This document shows positions 55,710 through 63,827 of a DNA stretch of 64,000 bases, piece by piece. The DNA is from Polaribacter tangerinus (GTDB taxonomy: Bacteria > Bacteroidota > Bacteroidia > Flavobacteriales > Flavobacteriaceae). Location of the stretch: contig NZ_CP150668.1 of the NCBI RefSeq assembly GCF_038024095.1, forward strand, positions 1,674,001 through 1,738,000, read 5' to 3'. The first letter of the stretch is position 1. Each line of letters starts with the position of its first letter. Under the pieces are notes generated by a model. It was not told the origin of the DNA. It made no database searches and saw only the letters and a list, made by a program, of their open reading frames with translations. A program made the translations under genes and the position numbers.

Positions 55710-56611
55710 TGCTTACAATTGCCTATCATCCTATTTATCAACATGAATTGCCAAAAGGGCATCGTTTTCCTATGGAAAAATACGACTTGTTACCTAAGCA
55801 ATTACTGCATGAGGGAACCTGTGTTTTAGAAAACTTTTTTGAACCAGAAATTCCAAATAACAAGTACTTTTTTACGGTTCACGATCCGGAGTATTTTTTC
55901 GATTTATTAAATATTACTTTACCTCAAAAAGCAGCCAGAAAAATTGGGTTTCCACTATCTGAAGAGCTTATAAAAAGAGAAATGATTATTGCAGATGGTA
56001 CTTTAAAAGCCTCTGAATTTGCTTTAAAATACGGAATATCCATGAATATTGCTGGTGGTACACATCATGCTTTTTCTAATCGAGGAGAAGCCTTTTGTAT
56101 GTTAAACGACCAAGCAATAGGAGCCAAGTATTTGCAACAAAAAGAGTTGGTAAAAAAAGTGTTGATAGTAGATTTAGATGTTCATCAAGGCAACGGAACT
56201 GCAGAAATATTTAAGAATGATGCTTCGGTTTTTACATTTTCTATGCACGGAAAAAGTAATTACCCTTTCGTAAAAGAAAAAAGTGATTTAGATATTCCTC
56301 TAGAGAATGGTACAAGAGATGAAACGTATTTGTCAGCTTTAAAAGAAGTTCTTCCAAAGTTGATAAAAGAAGAAGCACCAGATTTTATGTATTATTTATG
56401 TGGAGTAGATGTTTTAGAAACTGATAAACTAGGTAAACTGGCATTGTCTGTAGCAGGTTGCAAAGAAAGAGATCGGTTTGTTTTACAAACTTGTTTCGAT
56501 GCAAAAATACCTGTAATGTGTTCTATGGGAGGTGGTTATTCGCCAGACATAAATACAATTATAAATGCTCATGCCAATACTTTTAGATTGGCACAAGAAA
56601 TTTATTTTTAA
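55709..56611 (+). CDS. Histone deacetylase family protein
   Basis: A 300-residue deacetylase of the arginase/HDAC fold. AGGTHHAFSNRGEAFCMLND has the tandem active-site His and the entry loop, VLIVDLDVHQGNGTAEIF carries the zinc-binding Asp and His, FSMHGKSNYPF follows, and GVDVLETDKLGKL and GGGYSPD give the remaining Asp and Gly residues. In bacteria such enzymes act on acetylated polyamines, acetoin or proteins; the substrate here is unknown. It overlaps metG by one base. Confidence 0.92.
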   Translation: MLTIAYHPIYQHELPKGHRFPMEKYDLLPKQLLHEGTCVLENFFEPEIPNNKYFFTVHDPEYFFDLLNITLPQKAARKIGFPLSEELIKREMIIADGTLKASEFALKYGISMNIAGGTHHAFSNRGEAFCMLNDQAIGAKYLQQKELVKKVLIVDLDVHQGNGTAEIFKNDASVFTFSMHGKSNYPFVKEKSDLDIPLENGTRDETYLSALKEVLPKLIKEEAPDFMYYLCGVDVLETDKLGKLALSVAGCKERDRFVLQTCFDAKIPVMCSMGGGYSPDINTIINAHANTFRLAQEIYF

Positions 56612-56647
56612 AGCATTGTTCTTTTTTTGTATTATTTAGTTGCCGAT

Positions 56648-58786
56648 TTACGAAGCTAATTCTTTTACAAATGGCTGGGCATACATTCTTTTACCCAGAG
56701 CAGCATGTATTGCATTTGCCACAGCAGCGCCAGCTGGAGGTAAACCAGGCTCTCCCAAACCTGTCGGAGCTAATTTACTAGGCACAAAGTAAACTTCTAC
56801 TTTGGGTGTTTCTTTCATTCTAATAAGTCGATAGGTATCAAAATTCTTATGAGTTGGTTTTCCGTTTTCAAAAGAAAAATCGCTAAACATTGCATGACCA
56901 ATACCATCTAAAACGCCACCTTCAATCTGATTTTTTGCGCCAGTAGGGTTCACAACTACACCACAATCTACTGCTACCGTTACTTTTTTTATCACTGGAA
57001 AACCATTTTCTAATGCAATTTCTGCAATTTCTGCAACATGAGTATTATGACTGTAATAAGCGGCAAAACCTTGGTATGTGCCAGGGTTAGTGGTGCCCCA
57101 GTTGCCTTTTTCTCGAACTAATTGTATTGTTTTTTCCATTCGTTCTCCAGAATATTCTATTCTTTTGTCCGAAGTATTTTTTACTTTTTGTAAAAGCTCT
57201 AAACGCAGTTCAATAGCATCTTTTTTTAAGGTTTTGGCAAGTTCATCAAAAAAAGACTGCTCGGCAAATGCAAGAAAGTTGGTGTATGGTGCTCTCCATG
57301 CGCCAGTAGTTATATTACTAGTGTAGCTACCTGTTTCTACTTTGTAATTCGGAATGCATCCCGCAGGGAAAAAATTCGGAATTGTGCCATACATATTTCC
57401 GTTAATTGCTGCCTCTTTTAAGTGGTAACCAGTTATTTTACCATCTTTTAAAGCTGCTTTTATCCGGTACTTTGTAGCTGGTCTGTAGGTTCCTGCTGTC
57501 ATATCATCTTCTCTAGAATAAAGTACTTGAACAGGTTTTTGTACAATATTGGCTATTTCTGCTGCTTCAAGTGCAAAATCGCCATACAATCTTCTTCCAA
57601 ATCCACCGCCCATTCTTGTCATTTCTAGGTGAATATCCTCTAGTTTTCTGTCTAATAATTTGGCGACTCTGTTGGCTGTCCAAGCAGGTGTTTGTATAGG
57701 ACCTACTAAGTGTATTTTTTGGTCGGTAACATGAGCAAAAAAGTTCATTGGTTCCATACAGTTATGAGGTAAAAATGGCGCGCTATATGTTCTTTCTACA
57801 ACAATATCTGCATTTTTAAACGCTTTTTCAACATTGCCGTCTTCTCTTCTTACAGCCAACTTCTTACTATTTAAAATATCTGTAAGAACAGTGTGGTGTT
57901 TTTCTGTAGACTCTAATTTAGGGGATGTTTTCCATTTTGCAGCGAGCGCTTTTTTACCTTTCATGGCAATCCATGTAGAGGTAGCTAAAACTGCAATTTT
58001 ATCTCCAAATGATATTACTTTTACAACTCCTTTTATTTTTTTTGTCTCTTCAGCATCATAAGAAATAAGAGAGTTTCCAAAAGCAGGTGGTCTTAAAACA
58101 CTTGCATAAAGCATTTCAGGTGCTTTATAATCAATACCAAATAAATGCTTTCCGGTTACAATTTTATCGATATCAACATTAATTTTATCAGTACCAATAA
58201 TGGTAAAATCTTCTTCATTTTTAAGCCTTACATTTTCAGGAATTTCTAATACAGAGGCTTCTTTTACAAGATTTCCATAATGAAAAGTATCGCCATTTTT
58301 ATTGGTTATAATACCTTTAGAAACACTAAGCGTTTCTGCGGGAACTTGCCATTTTAAGGCAGCAGCATTTACTAACATTTGTTTGGCTGTGGCTCCTGTT
58401 TGCCTTAAAGCGGTGTAACTACTTCTAATAGATTGACTTCCACCAGCTACTTGCCTGGTATAGTTATTAGTATCTAAAATACCTTGTGCAACGGTTACTT
58501 TACTCCAATCTGCTTCTAGTTCTTCGGCAATAATCATAGGCATCGAAGTTTTAACACCTTGACCTATTTCTGGATTTGGAGAATAAATGGTAATATAACC
58601 TTCGTCTGAAATTTTAATAAAAGCATTAAAATCATTAAAATTTAGTTGAGAAATATCTACAGGCATTACAGCAGTATCTTTGCAAGCTGTTAAGAGATTA
58701 AAACCTATTAGAAGTCCACCACTTGCCAAAAACGATGTTTTTAAAAAGTTTCTACGACTAAAATTTGTTGTTGTTTGTAGTTTCAT
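56648..58786 (-). CDS. Molybdenum hydroxylase large subunit (IorB/xanthine dehydrogenase type)
   Basis: A 712-residue molybdopterin-binding subunit with a twin-arginine signal near the N-terminus (FSRRNFLKTSFLASGGLL), so it is exported folded to the periplasm. Repeated aldehyde-oxidase-type segments are visible, including MTRMGGGFGRRLYGDFALEA and, near the C-terminus, GLGEPGLPPAGAAVANAI, which holds the catalytic Glu. Among family members it is closest in layout to isoquinoline 1-oxidoreductase beta subunits. The small iron-sulfur subunit is encoded immediately upstream on the same strand, 19 nt away. Substrate is unknown. Confidence 0.9.
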   Translation of the reverse strand: MKLQTTTNFSRRNFLKTSFLASGGLLIGFNLLTACKDTAVMPVDISQLNFNDFNAFIKISDEGYITIYSPNPEIGQGVKTSMPMIIAEELEADWSKVTVAQGILDTNNYTRQVAGGSQSIRSSYTALRQTGATAKQMLVNAAALKWQVPAETLSVSKGIITNKNGDTFHYGNLVKEASVLEIPENVRLKNEEDFTIIGTDKINVDIDKIVTGKHLFGIDYKAPEMLYASVLRPPAFGNSLISYDAEETKKIKGVVKVISFGDKIAVLATSTWIAMKGKKALAAKWKTSPKLESTEKHHTVLTDILNSKKLAVRREDGNVEKAFKNADIVVERTYSAPFLPHNCMEPMNFFAHVTDQKIHLVGPIQTPAWTANRVAKLLDRKLEDIHLEMTRMGGGFGRRLYGDFALEAAEIANIVQKPVQVLYSREDDMTAGTYRPATKYRIKAALKDGKITGYHLKEAAINGNMYGTIPNFFPAGCIPNYKVETGSYTSNITTGAWRAPYTNFLAFAEQSFFDELAKTLKKDAIELRLELLQKVKNTSDKRIEYSGERMEKTIQLVREKGNWGTTNPGTYQGFAAYYSHNTHVAEIAEIALENGFPVIKKVTVAVDCGVVVNPTGAKNQIEGGVLDGIGHAMFSDFSFENGKPTHKNFDTYRLIRMKETPKVEVYFVPSKLAPTGLGEPGLPPAGAAVANAIHAALGKRMYAQPFVKELAS

Positions 58787-58805
58787 AGATTCGTTTTAAA
58801 AGGTG

Positions 58806-59264
58806 TTATATTTTTTCTGAAGCCAATTTTACTGCTTTTTCAATTCTATTATAAGAGGCACATCGACAAATATTTCCATGCATAGCTTCTCTTATTTCTT
58901 TTTCATTCGGATTTTTATTTTCTGATAAAAACGCAGCAGCTGTCATTATTTGACCAGATTGGCAATAACCACATTGTGCTACATCTAGTGTTTTCCATGC
59001 TTCTTGTACAGGATGATTTCCAGCTTCCGACAATCCTTCTATAGTCGTAATTTCTGCCCCTTCTAAAATACTAATTTGTAGCTGGCAGCTTCTAGCAGAT
59101 TTACCATTTAAATGCACTGTACAAGCACCACATTGTGCAATACCACAACCAAATTTGGTACCTACTAAATCCAATTCATCTCTTAGTATCCATAATAAGG
59201 GAGTATCTGCATCGGCGTCTACTAATACTTTTTTTCCGTTGATGTTTAATGAGTATTTAGGCAT
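58806..59264 (-). CDS. (2Fe-2S)-binding subunit of molybdenum hydroxylase
   Basis: A 152-residue protein with two iron-sulfur clusters: a plant-ferredoxin type cluster (GTKFGCGIAQCGACTVHLNG with a Cys downstream in ARSCQLQ) and a four-helix type cluster (AQCGYCQSGQIM and HGNICRCASYNRI). It is the electron-transfer partner of the large subunit encoded next. No FAD subunit or XdhC chaperone gene is adjacent, so electrons probably go to a cytochrome or another carrier, as in isoquinoline oxidoreductases. Confidence 0.93.
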   Translation of the reverse strand: MPKYSLNINGKKVLVDADADTPLLWILRDELDLVGTKFGCGIAQCGACTVHLNGKSARSCQLQISILEGAEITTIEGLSEAGNHPVQEAWKTLDVAQCGYCQSGQIMTAAAFLSENKNPNEKEIREAMHGNICRCASYNRIEKAVKLASEKI

Positions 59265-59292
59265 AAAAAGTTATTTTTATTATCGAAAGATA

Positions 59293-59300
59293 CAAAAATA
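59293..59300 (-). promoter_or_regulatory. -7 box of the molybdenum hydroxylase operon
   Basis: On the minus strand the sequence reads TATTTTTG, a TAnnTTTG match, 28 nt before the ATG at 59264. Confidence 0.45.
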
Positions 59301-59414
59301 AATGCTAAGATATTTACTCAGTGACTTTTATAAACGATACGCTATAGTAACTTTTTTATTTTTTTCTTGATATACCAATTTAAATTCCTCAGAAAATCAA
59401 AATTTTTTAACAAT

Positions 59415-59805
59415 CTAGCCTTTTTTGTTTCTTTTTTGAGCAATGCAAAAAAGTTATAAAGCTTAAAAGCATTATTAATGAACTCTAAATCTTTTACCTT
59501 ATTAACAAGCTAAAATCGGCATAGAAATTTTTTGCGTAAAATTTGCCATAAAAATGCGTCAGAATTTATAGGCTGTTTGAGCATTACGAAAATAAACTTA
59601 CCAAATCAAAAAGTAGTGGTGCGAGTTCCTATAATTTATCGCATTGCATAAAAAATTTAGCAACAATTTTCAGGCCTAGCCTTTTTTGTTTCTTTTTTTG
59701 GCAATGCAAAAAAGATATAAAGCTTAGAAGCATTATTAATGAACTCTAAATCTTTTACCTTATTAAGAAGTTAACACTGGCATAGAAAATTTTTGCGTAA
59801 AATTT
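59415..59805. repeat. 261-bp tandem repeat, first block (one full and one truncated copy)
   Basis: Copy 1 runs from CTAGCC at 59415 to 59675; copy 2 begins at 59676 and stops within GCGTAAAATTT at 59805. Each unit contains CTTTTTTG ... CAAAAAAG (an 8-bp inverted repeat with a short centre), the stretch TTTTGCGTAAAATTT, and AAATCAAAAAGTAGTGGTGCG. No reading frame is conserved across copies. The upstream 150 bp (59265-59414) before copy 1 holds the operon promoter of the hydroxylase and otherwise nothing I recognise. Confidence 0.9.
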
Positions 59806-59828
59806 TAAAAAAAGTATGAATACACTTT

Positions 59829-60086
59829 TTAATCGTAATGAAATCTGCATTTCGCTATTAATATTTCTCCCTCTCTAAATTGATAAATAAGTCTGTGTTC
59901 ACTGTCTATTCTTCGAGACCAAAATCCAGCATATTTATGTTTTAAGGGTTCTGGTTTTCCAAGTCCATCAAAAGGATTTCGTGCAATATCTTTTAGAAGT
60001 TCATTTATTTTTTTAACTTTCTTTTTATCAGTTTTTTGCCAAAATAAATAATCTTCCCAAGACTCGTCAACGAATATATACTTCAT
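59829..60086 (-). CDS. yoeB: YoeB-type toxin, mRNA interferase
   Basis: An 85-residue RelE-superfamily toxin very like Escherichia coli YoeB, which cleaves mRNA in the ribosomal A site. The catalytic residues fall at the same numbers as in E. coli: Glu46 in GKPEPLKH, Arg65 in SEHRLIY, His83 and Tyr84 in RFHYD. One extra Asp follows the usual C-terminal Tyr. It lies 1 nt after the antitoxin stop on the minus strand. The module interrupts a 261-bp tandem repeat. Confidence 0.93.
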   Translation of the reverse strand: MKYIFVDESWEDYLFWQKTDKKKVKKINELLKDIARNPFDGLGKPEPLKHKYAGFWSRRIDSEHRLIYQFREGEILIAKCRFHYD

Positions 60087-60087
60087 T

Positions 60088-60342
60088 TCAATTTTCGATT
60101 AAATCTTTGTTAAAACTAGTACCTTTTTTTAGTTTTTCAATCGCAGTATCTAATCTTAATTCATTTTTCCGAGAGGATAATTCGTGATTTGTTGCCATTA
60201 AGGAATTGTATTCTTGTAAAGACATTACTACGATTCCGGCATCTTTTCCACGATTGATTATTAAAGTTTCAAAGTTTTTTACTACTCGGTCTAAGTATGA
60301 TTTAATGTCTTTTCTAAAATCAGAAACTGTAGTTATTAGCAT
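60088..60342 (-). CDS. Phd/YefM-family antitoxin
   Basis: An 84-residue antitoxin of the Phd/YefM family. The N-terminal DNA-binding/dimerisation part includes TTVSDFRKDIKSYLDRVVKN and INRGKDAGIVVMSLQEYNSL, typical of YefM; the C-terminal charged segment would wrap the YoeB toxin. It is the first gene of the operon, and its promoter contains two TGTACA boxes bound by YefM-type repressors. It neutralises the toxin and represses its own operon by analogy with E. coli. Confidence 0.92.
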   Translation of the reverse strand: MLITTVSDFRKDIKSYLDRVVKNFETLIINRGKDAGIVVMSLQEYNSLMATNHELSSRKNELRLDTAIEKLKKGTSFNKDLIEN

Positions 60343-60358
60343 ATTAATGTTTTATATA

Positions 60359-60376
60359 TGTACAAATATATGTACA
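60359..60376 (-). promoter_or_regulatory. Toxin-antitoxin operator with two TGTACA boxes and -7 box
   Basis: Two palindromic TGTACA hexamers (60359-60364 and 60371-60376) are exactly 12 bp apart, centre to centre, within a 12-bp direct repeat (TTTGTACATATA on the minus strand). The -7 box TATATTTG (minus strand, 60363-60370) overlaps them, so repressor binding would cover the promoter. E. coli YefM-YoeB uses the same TGTACA core with the same 12-bp spacing. Confidence 0.8.
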
Positions 60377-60405
60377 AATTTTAAATTTTACAATCATTAT
60401 CTATT

Positions 60406-61445
60406 AAATCAAAAAGTAGTAGTGCGAGTTCCTGTAATTTATCGCATTGCATAAAAAATTTAGCAACAATTTTCAGGCCTAGCCTTTTTTGTTTCTTTTT
60501 TGAGTAATGCAAAAAAGATATAAAGCCTAAAAGCGTCATTAATGAACCCCAAATCTTTTACATTATTAATAAGCCAAAACCGGCATAGAAACTTTTTGCG
60601 TAAAATTTGCCATAAAAATGCGTCAGAAATTATAGGCTGTTTGAGCATTACGAAAATAAGCTTACCAAATCAAAAAGTAGTAGTACGAGTTCCTATAATG
60701 TATCGCATTGCATAAAAAATTTAGCAACAATTTTCAAGCCTAGACTTTTTTGTTTCTTTTTTTGGCAATGCAAAAAAGATATAAAGTTTAAAAGCATTAT
60801 TATTGAACTCTAAAATCTTATACATTATTAACAAGTTAACACCGGCATAGAAACTTTTTGCGTAAAATTTGCCATAAAAATGCGTCAGAAATTATAGGCT
60901 GTTTGAGCATTACGAAAATAAACTTACCAAATCAAAAAGTAGTAGTGCGAGTTCCTATAATGTATCGCATTGCATAAAAAATTTAGCAACAATTTTCAAG
61001 CCTAGCCTTTTTTGTTTCTTTTTTGAGCGATGCAAAAAAGATATAAAGCCCAAAAGTGTTATTAATGAACTCTAAATCTTTTACAATATTATAAAGCTAA
61101 CGCCGGCATAGAAATTTTTTGCGTAAAATTTGCCATAAAAATACGTCAGAAATTATAGGCTGTTTGAGCATTAAGAGAATAAACCTACCAAATCAAAAAG
61201 TAGTGGTGCGAGTTCCTATAATGTATCGCATAGCATAAAAAATTTAGCAACAATTTTCAAGCCTAGCCTTTTTTGTTTCTTTTTGAGCGATGCAAAAAAG
61301 ATATAAAGCCCAAAAGTGTTATTAATGAACTCTAAATCTTTTACCTTATTAACAAGCTAACACTGGCATAGAAATTTTTTGCGTAAAATTTGCCATAAAA
61401 ATGCGTCAGAAATTATAGGCTGTTTGAGCATTACGAAAATAAACT
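60406..61445. repeat. 261-bp tandem repeat, second block (tail, three full copies, one truncated)
   Basis: After the toxin-antitoxin insert the repeat resumes at 60406 (AAATCAAAAAGTAGTAGTGCG) with a 73-bp tail of the interrupted copy, then full copies at 60479-60739, 60740-61001 and 61002-61262, and a last copy from 61263 that ends near 61445 at ATTACGAAAATAAAC. Unit spacing is 261, 262 and 261 bp. The copies differ by scattered point changes and one-base indels. An inverted repeat CTTTTTTG / CAAAAAAG is preserved in all full copies. No coding function is supported; a short minus-strand open stretch occurs only in copy 3. Confidence 0.92.
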
Positions 61446-61759
61446 GAGCATCTAAAAAGAAAAGAACTACAAAGTTGTTTTTCACAAAAAACACCTTAAA
61501 TAACCCTATTTTAAAATACTATATGATAGCACTTTACCGAACTAAAAAGCACTTTTACCGATTTCAATCCGTAAATAACCTATATTTTAATAATTAAAAA
61601 CTATGATTACTTTAATTTTGTATTTTATAAAATTTACTGTTATTAGTCGAAAATTATAGAAAATAAAGGAGTTGTGTAATTTTTTTTAAAAACAAAAGTT
61701 AAAATTAAATAGATATTTGCTTAATGTTTGTATTTGTAGGTATTTAATATTTTTTTAAC
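61446..61759. other. Intergenic region before the thrombospondin-repeat gene
   Basis: AT-rich sequence without a gene. It contains two near-identical direct repeats: GCACTTTACCGA (61529-61540) and GCACTTTTACCGA (61549-61561), so that TTTACCGA recurs at 21-bp spacing, plus a loose repeat TAAATAACC (61497 and 61572). These may be binding sites for a regulator of the downstream surface protein. Confidence 0.45.
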
Positions 61760-61767
61760 TAAATTTG
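61733..61767 (+). promoter_or_regulatory. Promoter of the thrombospondin-repeat gene
   Basis: TTTG at 61733-61736, 23 nt, then TAAATTTG at 61760-61767, a TAnnTTTG match. A 65-95 nt leader follows before the start codon. Confidence 0.5.
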
Positions 61768-61839
61768 CGCACTTCCCCAAAAATTTAAATTTGTAAGGCT
61801 ATTCAGCATAGTCAATTCACAATAAGTGATATCATATTA

Positions 61840-62493
61840 ATGTTTGAAAAAAACAAAAATAAGTTTAAGATGAAACAAAAACTACTTTCTTTGGTTTTAA
61901 TAATGTTGTGTATGCAGTTTTCTCAGAATTCTTTTGCAGTCACAAAATCAGCTACATCACCAGTACAAATCTCAAATTCTTTATTTCCAATAAATTATTT
62001 GGTAAAAATTCGTACATACTTTATAAGTTCAAATTCAAAGGAGGTGCAAGCGGTTGCTACTTCAAAAAAATCAACATTTGTTAATAGTAAAGTTACAAAC
62101 CAAGCAGCAAAAAAAGCAACCTCATTCTCAAGTGCAGCACCTTTTGCTTGTGGAGGAACTGTTGGCGGAACAGAAGCGTTTGATGATTTCGATGGAGACG
62201 GTGTTTGTAATGGAGAAGATTTAGATGATGATAACGACGGAATACTAGATACAGATGAGTACGAAGCAAACAATCCAATAGCTCAAGGAGATTTTACCGC
62301 AACAACGCCTGCTACTGCAGCCAGTACTGTGCCAGGTTGGACTTTAGATGTAGGAACTGTAGATCTTACAGCAAGCAACGGAATAGAATTTGACAATGTA
62401 GGTACTAGTCAAACTATTTTACAGTCAGTTACAGGGGCAAACCAAACAGGTATCGGTTTTAAAATAGATGTTAAAGGACTTTTATTTCAGTAA
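61840..62493 (+). CDS. Secreted thrombospondin type 3 repeat protein, N-terminal part (frameshifted)
   Basis: The N-terminal 217 residues of a large exported protein. A signal peptide is present ([20 protein letters not shown]; residues 11-33 if the ATG at 61840 is used, or from residue 1 if the ATG at 61870 is used). A thrombospondin type 3 calcium-binding repeat follows ([20 protein letters not shown]). The frame stops at 62493 after [12 protein letters not shown], but the protein continues in the -1 frame just downstream. Restoring one base near 62478 (GGACT to GGAACT) would give [12 protein letters not shown] and join the two parts. Confidence 0.8.
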   Translation: MFEKNKNKFKMKQKLLSLVLIMLCMQFSQNSFAVTKSATSPVQISNSLFPINYLVKIRTYFISSNSKEVQAVATSKKSTFVNSKVTNQAAKKATSFSSAAPFACGGTVGGTEAFDDFDGDGVCNGEDLDDDNDGILDTDEYEANNPIAQGDFTATTPATAASTVPGWTLDVGTVDLTASNGIEFDNVGTSQTILQSVTGANQTGIGFKIDVKGLLFQ

Positions 62494-62843
62494 ACTCTAC
62501 AGGAGGCACCAGCGAAGAAACAGAGGTGTTTTTTGCGTATGGTACAAGTAATACTGGTTCTAACGGATTATTTAGAGCTATTTTATCAAGCAGTTCAGGG
62601 CCATCTGTAGGTAGTGTAACAGTTACTGAATTTTCCAATGTAACTACAACTTTACCAGCTAGTTTTGCACATAATACAAAACAAGATTTTCAAATTTTTA
62701 TTCCAGATGCTAGTTATCAGAACAATGCAACTTTATATATTAATATTATTAAAAGTGGTGCTAGTAATCCAGAAACAGTATCTATAGAGAGTGTTTCTAT
62801 ACTTCCTTACTTAGATACAGACGGAGATAATACACCAAACCAT

Positions 62844-63017
62844 TTAGACAAAGACTCCGACAACGATAGCTGCCCAGATGCTTTAGAAGGAGGCGATACT
62901 TTATCGCTTACAACTTTAGATGCCGACAACGAATTACAAAACATAAATGCTACCACAGGACTATCTTCTGATGTAGGTGCAAGCGGTCAAACAATTGGAG
63001 CTTCTTTAGATAATACA
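62844..63017 (+). repeat. Internal protein repeat, copy 1, in the thrombospondin-repeat gene
   Basis: A block of about 58 codons starting LDKDSDNDSCPDALEGGD and ending near ASLDNT. The same block recurs at 63828, exactly 984 bp (328 codons) later, in the same frame, with the first 23 nt identical. Confidence 0.8.
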
Positions 63018-63827
63018 ACGTCTTCTTTACAATGTGCTATTGATGATGATGGCGATGGAGTTCCTAATGTAAACGATGTTTGTAATGGTTTCGATGATAA
63101 TGATGACAACGACCTAGATGGCGTACCAGACGCCTGTGATGTAGATGATGATAATGATGGGATATTAGATGTAAATGAACAACAAATAATTCCAGTCGAA
63201 AATTTTGAGTCTCCATCTACAGCTACCAATAGTGGTTTCGATAATTTTGATGTTGCTTTTACACCTGCAACTTCTCAAGTAACTTCTTTAGGTCCACCTA
63301 TAGGGTATTTTACTAGTTCACAAGGTACTCCTGTAAATGGGCAAATTGCTGCTTCACAAGGTAGTTCTTATGGAGGTTTGCATAGTAGTGGAACATACCC
63401 ACAAGAAGGTCTTTTAATAACGCTAGATCCAAGTGAAATAATTAATGCGGGTCAACCATCCAAAATTTCTTTCTTAGCACATAAATTTAATTGGCCAAGT
63501 TTATTTCCGGGTTCAGGATATTTTGATGTTTTTGGAGTTACAACAGGGTCAACAACCCCAACACTTACAGCAAGTTCTGACTCTAATTCAATGGCAACTC
63601 AAACCGGAGTTGATTTCTTAGGGAGAACTTCATTAATTAGTAATACTTCTAGTTTTCAAGAGTTTAGTGTTCAGTTTACAACGGTTAATACATACGATAG
63701 ACTAATTTTCTTACCAACCAATGAAACAGTAGCAGGAACTGGCTCTACTATAGATGTATTTTTAGGTATTGATAAAATAGAATACACACTTCTGTTAAAT
63801 ACAGATGGAGATGCACAACCAAATTAT

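Noticed and set aside
60460..60648. Small protein on the minus strand within the repeat array
   Set aside because: The open stretch occurs only in one repeat copy and is broken in the others, so it is chance rather than selected coding.
59415..61445. Integron cassette array: repeats with a toxin-antitoxin cassette look like attC-separated cassettes
   Set aside because: The unit is 261 bp and copies are directly adjacent without genes between most of them. I find no matching RYYYAAC / GTTRRRY core pair in the unit and no integrase gene in the window.
59415..61445. CRISPR array
   Set aside because: The repeated element is 261 bp and contiguous, with no 20-45 bp repeats separated by unique spacers and no cas gene.
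62470..62495. Programmed -1 ribosomal frameshift
   Set aside because: No in-frame X XXY YYZ slippery heptamer is present at the junction (codons AAA GGA CTT TTA TTT CAG); a lost base explains the data more simply.
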